This document shows, piece after piece, positions 58,081 to 64,000 of a stretch of 64,000 nt of DNA. Location: assembly GCF_900182735.1 (NCBI RefSeq), contig NZ_FXTU01000004.1, positions 239,539-303,538 of the forward strand, written 5' to 3'. The position numbers and the translations under genes were made by a program. Source of the DNA: Laceyella tengchongensis (GTDB lineage: Bacteria > Bacillota > Bacilli > Thermoactinomycetales > Thermoactinomycetaceae). The notes beneath the pieces were generated by a model. It had not been told where the DNA came from. It saw only the letters and a program-made list of their open reading frames with translations, and searched no databases. Within the stretch, counting starts at the first letter, position 1; each line of letters starts with the position of its first letter.

Positions 58081-59057
58081 AGCAATTAACATTGGTGCAG
58101 GCGATCAACGATGCATTGCGGGTGGCCTTGGAGCATGATCCACGGGTGATTGTGCTTGGCGAAGATGTGGGTCGCAACGGCGGAGTGTTCCGAGCAACAG
58201 AAGGGCTATGGGAAACTTTTGGCGATGATCGCGTTATCGATACACCGCTGGCTGAAGCAGGCATTGTCGGTACATCGATCGGCATGGCCATCAACGGGCT
58301 AAAGCCAGTGGCTGAAATCCAGTTTCTGAGTTTTATCTATCCGGGGATTGAACAAATCATCACCCATGCCGCCCGGCTTCGTACCCGCACGCAAGGAAAC
58401 CATCCGGCTTCGCTGGTAATTCGCGCTCCGTATGGCGGTGGGATTCGTGCTCCGGAATTACATTGCGATTCTACAGAGAGCCTCTTTGTTCATATTCCGG
58501 GATTGAAAGTGGTGACTCCTGCCACTCCGAGAGATGCCAAAGGATTGTTGCTGGCGGCGATCAACGATCCAGATCCGGTCATTTATTTGGAACCGATGAG
58601 GCTGTATCGGTCGGTGCGGGAAGAAGTGCCCGAGGGGTGGGTTGAAGTGCCGCTGGGCAAAGCACGCAAAGTGCGCGAAGGTGATGAGCTCACCGTGATC
58701 GCCTGGGGTGCGATGGTGCCAGTCGCTTCCGAAGCGGCTCTACAGTGGGAGAGACAAGGTGTCTCCTGTGACGTGATTGATCTACGTTCTTTGTATCCGC
58801 TAGATGAAGAAACCATCATTGAATCGGTCAAAAAGACGGGCCGGGTAGTGATCGTGCACGAGGCACCGAAAACGGCGGGTCTGGGAGCGGAATTGACCGC
58901 TTTAATCAATGAACAGGCCTTTCTCTATCTGGAAGCTCCTGTTGCGCGGGTGACAGGCTATGATGTTCCGGTGCCGATGTATGCGTTGGAAGATGCATTC
59001 CGCCCTGATGTGAAACGTGTTTCCCAAGCGATTGAACAAGTGTTGGCGTTTGAATAG
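58077..59057 (+). CDS. bkdAB: Branched-chain 2-oxoacid dehydrogenase E1 beta subunit
   Basis: This 326-residue E1 beta subunit has VLGEDVGRNGGVFRATEGLW, RAPYGGGIRAPELHCDSTE and the C-terminal VIDLRSLYPLDEETI. It forms the alpha2beta2 E1 with BkdAA. The ATG at 58077 overlaps the upstream stop (ATGA); an in-frame ATG at 58050 is inside that gene. The LHCDSTES segment differs from the PdhB equivalent (LHADSLEA), consistent with another substrate. Confidence 0.87.
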   Translation: MKQLTLVQAINDALRVALEHDPRVIVLGEDVGRNGGVFRATEGLWETFGDDRVIDTPLAEAGIVGTSIGMAINGLKPVAEIQFLSFIYPGIEQIITHAARLRTRTQGNHPASLVIRAPYGGGIRAPELHCDSTESLFVHIPGLKVVTPATPRDAKGLLLAAINDPDPVIYLEPMRLYRSVREEVPEGWVEVPLGKARKVREGDELTVIAWGAMVPVASEAALQWERQGVSCDVIDLRSLYPLDEETIIESVKKTGRVVIVHEAPKTAGLGAELTALINEQAFLYLEAPVARVTGYDVPVPMYALEDAFRPDVKRVSQAIEQVLAFE

Positions 59058-59072
59058 AAGGAGGGAGCTTGG

Positions 59073-60317
59073 ATGTCGTTAGCCTTTCGCTTGCCGGACA
59101 TCGGTGAAGGTGTGGCTGAAGCCGAGGTGGTCCGCTGGCTGGTCAAACAAGGAGACGAAGTGGAAGAAAACCAACCTGTCATAGAAGTTCAGACTGACAA
59201 AGCTGTGGTAGAATTGCCGGCACCCGCAGGCGGCAAAATGGCGGAATTAAAATGGAAAGAAGGCGATGTCGTCCCTGTCGGGGAGGTGCTGTATGTGATC
59301 GGGACGGAAGCGGGGCGAGAACAGGAACCGAAGGAAGTTCCGCACCAACCGAATGATTCCCACGCCAACGCATCGCCACCCGTACCGCAAAAGAAAAAGC
59401 GCGTGTTGGCTGCTCCTTCGACACGCCGGCTTGCCCGTGAGCTGGGTGTTGATCTGACTGAAGTCAAAGGGACGGGAGCCCATGGGAGGATTACTGCCGC
59501 GGATGTGCGCAACCATGCTGCTATGCATGGCGAACAACCAAGCGTGAAGGTCGCACAGGCGGAGAGTTCGTTGATGGTGCCACCATCCATCATGCCGACC
59601 CCAGCGGAAACCGGCGAGTGGAGCGAATCCGGCTTGTCTCCGGTGCGAAAGGTGATCGCGGAGCGCTTGCTGTTTTCTGTGACTCGCAAGCCGCATGCGA
59701 CGCACTTCGCCGAATTGGCGGTGGATGGCTTGGTGGAGTGGCGCCAGCGCCGCATGGCAGAGCGAGAAGAGTGCTCACCTCGTCTTTCCTATCTAGCCAT
59801 CATCAGCAAGTTGGTCGCGCACACTCTAAAGCGCCATCCTCAATTTAACGCCCACTTCATAGAAGAGACGCAAATGGTTCGGCAGCACCATACCGTTCAT
59901 TTGGGTATTGCGGCCGACACGCCCAAAGGGTTGCTGGTTCCCGTATTGCGACAGGTCGAACGGAAAACGATGGAGCAATTGGCGCGGGAGCTTGATGAAT
60001 TGACTCAAGCAGCACGGGCAGGGAAGCTGTTGCCGGAGCAGATGAAAGGGAGCACTTTCACGATCAGCAATGCAGGGGCGCTAGGAGGGACTTGGGCCAC
60101 TCCCATTATTAATCCCCCAGAAGTGGCGATTTTGGCGCTTCATCCGATTGAACAAAAGCCGTTTGTGAAAGAGGGGCAATTGACCGTGGGCTGGCGGATG
60201 AACATATCCTTGAGCTTTGACCATCGTGTGGTCGATGGGGCCGATGCCATCCGGTTCACCCAGACTCTTGAAACGTTTACGAAAGACCCCGGACGGTTGT
60301 TGCAAGAGCTGATATGA
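59073..60317 (+). CDS. bkdB: Branched-chain 2-oxoacid dehydrogenase E2 (dihydrolipoyl acyltransferase)
   Basis: This 414-residue E2 has one lipoyl domain (lipoyl Lys in QTDKAVVEL). A peripheral subunit-binding domain follows (APSTRRLARELGVD and GTGAHGRITAADV), then a catalytic domain with SLSFDHRVVDGADAI. It transfers the branched acyl group to CoA, giving primers for branched-chain fatty acids. No E3 gene follows, so PdhD probably completes the complex. It is the last gene of the operon, with a terminator 25 bases on. Confidence 0.88.
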   Translation: MSLAFRLPDIGEGVAEAEVVRWLVKQGDEVEENQPVIEVQTDKAVVELPAPAGGKMAELKWKEGDVVPVGEVLYVIGTEAGREQEPKEVPHQPNDSHANASPPVPQKKKRVLAAPSTRRLARELGVDLTEVKGTGAHGRITAADVRNHAAMHGEQPSVKVAQAESSLMVPPSIMPTPAETGEWSESGLSPVRKVIAERLLFSVTRKPHATHFAELAVDGLVEWRQRRMAEREECSPRLSYLAIISKLVAHTLKRHPQFNAHFIEETQMVRQHHTVHLGIAADTPKGLLVPVLRQVERKTMEQLARELDELTQAARAGKLLPEQMKGSTFTISNAGALGGTWATPIINPPEVAILALHPIEQKPFVKEGQLTVGWRMNISLSFDHRVVDGADAIRFTQTLETFTKDPGRLLQELI

Positions 60318-60341
60318 CAATCGAATTTGTTATCGTGTGGA

Positions 60342-60374
60342 CATCGCCTTATCTGCGAAGGCGGTGTTTTTTGC
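60342..60374 (+). terminator. Terminator of the bkd operon
   Basis: ACATCGCCTT and AAGGCGGTGT pair (one G-U) around ATCTGCG, followed by TTTTT. A further hairpin, GTCCGCT with AGCGGAC at 60588-60615, lies in the leader of the oxidase genes. The rest of 60380-60656 shows no gene. Confidence 0.88.
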
Positions 60375-60656
60375 ATGCATGATGCGTTGTGCAATCGCGT
60401 GGGCAACGAAGGAGCAAAGGGAATGCCTACTTCTACACTCCTCGCGTATTGTACGAACCATGTCATCGATCCGGGCATTGAGACAATGCGGTCGCATTTC
60501 TCCGTCTAGTTTCTACGCGGGCGAGGTGATTGCAAGGTGACTTCCAAGGCGCGCCAGTCAACTCCATCAGAAAGGACATGAATTGCCGTCCGCTTTTGCA
60601 TAAAAACGAGCGGACTGCCAAGAATAAGGTTACATTATTTGGCAGGAAGGGCGGTT

Positions 60657-62033
60657 ATGCCAATGGATACAGTTACGCTGGCGCGCGCTTTTTTTGGGAC
60701 ATCCCTCGCATTTCACATCATTTTCGCCACATTGGGAATCGGGATTTCGGCGATGGTGTTTCTTAGCGAATTTCTTTATTGGTGGAAAAAAGATATTCAT
60801 TACAGTGTCATGGCTAAACGCTGGACCAAATCGGTCGCCATTTTGTTAGGCGTGGCTATCCCCAGCGGAACCATCGTAGCTGTGCAGCTTAGCTTGTTGT
60901 GGCCCGGATTTATGAAGATCGTGGGCCAGGTCATCTCGGTACCGTTTCAGGTGGAGATTTTCGCCTTTTTCCTAGAGGCATTGGCTTTATCCATCTATGT
61001 GTACGCAGCTGATCGCTTGCCCCCGGCGTTTCGAGTGGTCTCCGTGTTCCTAGTCGCATTGGGAGCCACTGCTTCTGCCGTGTTGATCACTTCAGCCAAT
61101 ACGTGGATGAACACGCCCGCCGGTTTTACCATGCGAGCGGACGGCACGATTACGGATGTCAATCCGTGGAAAGCATTTTTCAACCCCAGCTTTTTCGGTA
61201 GCGCCTATCATGTCGTGGTCAGCGCCCTGATGACCGGGGCATTTGTCGTGGTGTCGGTCGCCGCGTATCGTTTGTTGAAAGACAGGCGGGAAGAGGAGCA
61301 GAGCGTTCATCACAAGGCGTTGCTCTTGTCACTTGTCGTCGCCTTCATTTTCTCTTTTCTTACGGCTATGTCCGGACACGGTTCAGCACAAAATTTGCAC
61401 CGTTATAGCCCGGAAAAGCTGGCCGCAGCTGAGGGTTTGTTTGAAACCCAGCGCTATGCGCCGTTGGCTGTGGGTGGGTATGTCGATTATCAAAAGAAAG
61501 AAATTCGTTATGGAGTGGAGATTCCTTACATGCTGAGCGTGCTGGCGGGCGATCGTTTTGATACGGAAGTGAAGGGATTAAATGATTTTCCACGTGAGAC
61601 ATGGCCGCCGGCTTACACGCACACCCTGTTCAATGTGATGGTGGGATTAGGCATGTTGTTGCTAGTGTTGGCCGCGCTGGGATTGTATGTTTATTGGCGT
61701 CGGAAACGCGGTACAAGGAATTGGCCGGAGTGGTTGCTCAGGTGTTTAGTCGCGGCTGGTCCACTGTCCATGCTCGCGATCGAATTCGGTTGGATTTTCA
61801 GTTGCAGTGGCCGACAGCCATGGACCATTTACGGCATTCAAACCACGGCCGAAGCAGCTACCAAAGCGGAAAATTTGGGTGTGTTGTTTGTTCTTTTCAC
61901 CTTGGTCTATCTCTTCTTGGCCACGATCGTAGCAGTGGTAATGACTCGCTATTTCCGTCGCCATCCCTTGGCACAAGATCTACACCGGCTTAACCGGGAG
62001 TTAGGAGTGAATGCTCATGGTTCAACCCATTGA
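60657..62033 (+). CDS. cydA: Cytochrome bd-type quinol oxidase subunit I
   Basis: This 458-residue integral membrane subunit has the heme ligands in FHIIFATLGIG (His near residue 19) and SAYHVVVSALM (His near residue 180). A quinol loop carries SGHGSAQNLHRYSPEK and QRYAPLAVGG, followed by a short Q-loop of the cyanide-insensitive oxidase type. It receives electrons from menaquinol and, with subunit II, reduces O2. The start at 60657 follows AGGAAGGGCGG; a TTG at 60639 is an alternative. No cydCD assembly genes are in the window. Confidence 0.9.
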   Translation: MPMDTVTLARAFFGTSLAFHIIFATLGIGISAMVFLSEFLYWWKKDIHYSVMAKRWTKSVAILLGVAIPSGTIVAVQLSLLWPGFMKIVGQVISVPFQVEIFAFFLEALALSIYVYAADRLPPAFRVVSVFLVALGATASAVLITSANTWMNTPAGFTMRADGTITDVNPWKAFFNPSFFGSAYHVVVSALMTGAFVVVSVAAYRLLKDRREEEQSVHHKALLLSLVVAFIFSFLTAMSGHGSAQNLHRYSPEKLAAAEGLFETQRYAPLAVGGYVDYQKKEIRYGVEIPYMLSVLAGDRFDTEVKGLNDFPRETWPPAYTHTLFNVMVGLGMLLLVLAALGLYVYWRRKRGTRNWPEWLLRCLVAAGPLSMLAIEFGWIFSCSGRQPWTIYGIQTTAEAATKAENLGVLFVLFTLVYLFLATIVAVVMTRYFRRHPLAQDLHRLNRELGVNAHGSTH

Positions 62034-63057
62034 ACCCTCTGTCGCCATTCTTGCTGTCTGGGTTGTACTTTATATCTACAGCATGGCAGGCTCCATTGAC
62101 TTTGGCGCCAGTTTTTGGGCGATGGTATACGGAAACCAACAAACGCAAGCGGGTAAAATCGCCAATCGATTCCTGTCGCCGACATGGGAAGTGACCAACA
62201 CCATCTTAGTTTTGTTGGTGGTCATGGGCGTTGGCTTTTTTCCTCGCGCGGCCTACATGCTAGGCAACGTTTTGATTGTTCCGGTCAGTGTCATATTGCT
62301 ATTGATCACCATCCGCAGTTCCTTTATGGTCTTCGCTTATTATGTAGAAGGATATCAACGGCTGCTCCAAGCGGTGTCTGGGATCACCGCGCTGTTCATC
62401 CCCGCCTTGTTAATCAGTGCGTTGCCTGTCACGCAAGGCGGTTTTGTCCAAAGGGCAGATGGGCGGGAACTGCTTTTGTTTGACAAATTGGTAACCAGCC
62501 CGTCTGTATATCTGTATATCCTGTTCGGTTTGACTTCGGAATTGTTCCTGGCGGCGCTCTTTTTGGCCGACTACTCGAGAGAATCGGGAGATGAGGAAGC
62601 TTATGCCGCGTACCGCAAGCATGCGATTGTGTTCGGGCCGATCACGTTGTTGGTGGCTGTCTTCACGCTGTACACATTGGAGCCGGAAGCATTTTGGCTG
62701 CTGAAGCGCCTGCAAGAATTTAAGGTATGGTATGTGTGGTCGATTCTCGCATTTTTGATCGGGTACTTGGCGCTATGGTGGAAGACGCCGGGGGGAAAGG
62801 TGGGCCGGCCGAGAGTGGCGGTCATCGCCGTTGCCATCCAATATGCTATTGCCACTTTCGCTTATGGAGCGGCACATTTGCCCTATATCATTTATCCGTA
62901 TTTGACTGTTAACGAGGCATTCACCCAAATCAACACTTTTTATTCGTTGCTAAAAGTGTTTGCGATGGGGCTGGCCATTTTGTTGCCCGGATTCATCATT
63001 TTCTGGAGGCTGTTTATGAAAGACAAGCGCTATTTGCAGGGAGAGAGGCGGCCCTGA
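62017..63057 (+). CDS. cydB: Cytochrome bd-type quinol oxidase subunit II
   Basis: This 346-residue subunit has about eight membrane segments. The conserved N-terminal pattern is present as SMAGSIDFGASFWAMVYG, and later FLSPTWEVTNTILVLLVV. It is structurally related to subunit I but carries no heme. The ATG at 62017 follows TAGGAG and overlaps the end of cydA by 17 bases, so translation is probably coupled. The gene ends the pair. Confidence 0.88.
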   Translation: MVQPIEPSVAILAVWVVLYIYSMAGSIDFGASFWAMVYGNQQTQAGKIANRFLSPTWEVTNTILVLLVVMGVGFFPRAAYMLGNVLIVPVSVILLLITIRSSFMVFAYYVEGYQRLLQAVSGITALFIPALLISALPVTQGGFVQRADGRELLLFDKLVTSPSVYLYILFGLTSELFLAALFLADYSRESGDEEAYAAYRKHAIVFGPITLLVAVFTLYTLEPEAFWLLKRLQEFKVWYVWSILAFLIGYLALWWKTPGGKVGRPRVAVIAVAIQYAIATFAYGAAHLPYIIYPYLTVNEAFTQINTFYSLLKVFAMGLAILLPGFIIFWRLFMKDKRYLQGERRP

Positions 63058-63218
63058 CTTGGAGTTGGCGGCGTTTAGTTGCCTGACTGTGTCCCAAATG
63101 CTTGGAAATGAGTCGCCGTGACCCATTTTTACGTTTTTTCCATTTAAATAGCCGTATGGCGGAGTCAAATTCCTGCTTCCTTTTATAGAGTAAGGTAGAG
63201 CATATAAAAGGAGGCCAA

Positions 63219-63575
63219 ATGGAAATGATCAGAACTTCTGAGCTGACTCACTCCCAAGTGAGGCATATTCTTTTGCGTCCAAACCGGAGAGAGGAATTTG
63301 ACGTTCGTTTGCGCCGTGGCGAAATCGCGTTTGTGAGATGCGGTCGGTTGAGGTTCCGTCCAAGAATCGTTGGATTGCGGCGCGGGGACACAGTGAGGAT
63401 CCAATGTGGAAACAGCTCCGCCAATGTCACTTGCGGACGCGGAAGCGGGTCCACCCAAACAATTCGGTTGAACCGAGGGGAATCCGTCATTTTGGTGTGT
63501 AGAAGAAGGCGAAGAGGTGGAAGAGGTAGACTCATCGAAAGTGGCGGAGCCAATAGTGTGGTGAATAACCTCTAA
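63219..63575 (+). CDS. Small basic protein with three Cys-ended repeats, function unknown
   Basis: This 118-residue protein starts at 63219 behind AAAGGAGG. Three 11-residue units share the pattern L-[RN]-R-G-[DE]-x5-C: residues 31-41 (LRRGEIAFVRC), 53-63 (LRRGDTVRIQC) and 84-94 (LNRGESVILVC). The protein is strongly basic, predicted beta-rich, and has no signal peptide or membrane segment. It resembles no family I know. A repeat-built beta fold that binds metal or nucleic acid is conceivable. It is a single gene with its own terminator. Confidence 0.6.
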   Translation: MEMIRTSELTHSQVRHILLRPNRREEFDVRLRRGEIAFVRCGRLRFRPRIVGLRRGDTVRIQCGNSSANVTCGRGSGSTQTIRLNRGESVILVCRRRRRGGRGRLIESGGANSVVNNL

Positions 63576-63598
63576 GCGAGGTTCAGTCAGGTGGGCGG

Positions 63599-63636
63599 GC
63601 CACAGCCTTTTCTGTTTCAAAGGTTGTGGCTTTTAT
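63599..63636 (+). terminator. Terminator before the 23S rRNA unit
   Basis: GCCACAGCCTTT and AAAGGTTGTGGC form a 12-bp stem (one G-U) followed by TTTT. Confidence 0.88.
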
Positions 63637-63698
63637 CATGCGCAGATTGGGCGATGCTTTGCGACGGGGTGAGCTTGCGGAAGTCCCATAACTTTGTA

Positions 63699-63753
63699 CC
63701 CTGAAAAAAATTTATAAAAAAAGCTTGCAGATTTTTTATGTATGTGATAAATT
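63699..63753 (+). promoter_or_regulatory. Ribosomal RNA-type promoter with UP-like element
   Basis: TTGCAG at 63725-63730 and TAAATT at 63748-63753 are separated by 17 bases. An A/T tract (AAAAAAATTTATAAAAAAAG, about 63703-63722) stands directly upstream as an UP element would. It lies 165 bases upstream of the mature 23S start. The 63640-63917 stretch contains no 16S or tRNA gene. Confidence 0.65.
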
Positions 63754-63917
63754 GTTTCTTGTCGCCGCGATGCGGTGATCACAAAGATCCGCACCTTGAA
63801 AATTAGATATGGAATAAAGCAACGAGGTTAAGAAGGAAAATCCTTCTTTGATCGTCGATGTTGCAAATCACCGAGGAGATACCGAGCGGCATAGCGATAT
63901 GCCGAATAAACCTAGTA

Positions 63918-64000
<83 letters not shown>

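Overview
The window is a chromosomal segment of a Gram-positive, low- to mid-GC bacterium of the Bacilli. The content is Bacillales-like: SigI/RsgI, an AbrB-family regulator, bacilliredoxin, YusG/YusI/GcvH, the YtqA/YtqB (MnmL/MnmM) pair, UPF0435, DUF309, PckA with a CcpN-like site, and strong AGGAGG-type ribosome binding sites. The bacterial Pnkp/Hen1 RNA-repair operon and roughly 50 % GC fit a thermophilic or soil Bacillales such as Thermoactinomycetaceae. That placement is inference from gene content, not a database match.

Layout. 1-3.3 kb: end of hen1 and complete pnkp (RNA repair). 3.3-8.9 kb: csoR, a hydrolase, then a cobalamin-riboswitch-controlled uptake operon (btuF-btuC-btuD-pduO) and a YusI-like protein. 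9-13.4 kb: peroxiredoxin behind a PerR-box-like site, thioredoxin-like protein, gcvH, yusG-like gene, DUF3050, udk. 13.4-20.1 kb: pckA, an S1-domain protein, mnmL/mnmM, a HAD phosphatase, a CNNM transporter. 20.8-25.8 kb: pdhABCD. 26-30.3 kb: small conserved genes plus tpx and thpR. 30.3-35 kb: thiC with a TPP riboswitch, an orphan ABC ATPase, GNAT, M50 peptidase. 35-39 kb: a VOC protein, acnA, and a divergent IclR regulator with a shared operator-like motif. 39-41 kb: small genes, a NimA-like flavoprotein and a decayed GntR/MocR-like pseudogene. 41-43.3 kb: queE-queC-queD-queF. 43.5-49.1 kb: rtcB behind a foldable leader, bacilliredoxin, a GRDP-like membrane protein with a Ser/Cys tail, an esterase, an amino acid permease. 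49.3-60.3 kb: acyl-CoA synthetase, sigI-rsgI, AbrB-like regulator, two enoyl-CoA hydratases, and an amino acid dehydrogenase with branched-chain 2-oxoacid dehydrogenase E1a/E1b/E2. 60.6-63.6 kb: cytochrome bd-type oxidase and a small basic repeat protein. The window ends in the 5' end of a 23S rRNA gene that has its own promoter and no 16S gene in front.

Together the genes cover central carbon flux (PDH, aconitase, PEP carboxykinase, branched-chain oxoacid oxidation, acyl-CoA activation), redox defence (two peroxidases, bacilliredoxin, thioredoxin-like protein), tRNA modification (queuosine precursor, mnm5U) and RNA end repair (Pnkp/Hen1, RtcB, ThpR). I saw no phage, insertion sequence, CRISPR array or tRNA gene. 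No obviously new multi-gene system stands out. The most unusual observations are the unlinked 23S rRNA gene, the structured rtcB leader, the inverted repeat that would bury the yusG ribosome binding site, the IclR-type operator pair, and the three-repeat Cys protein at 63.2 kb.
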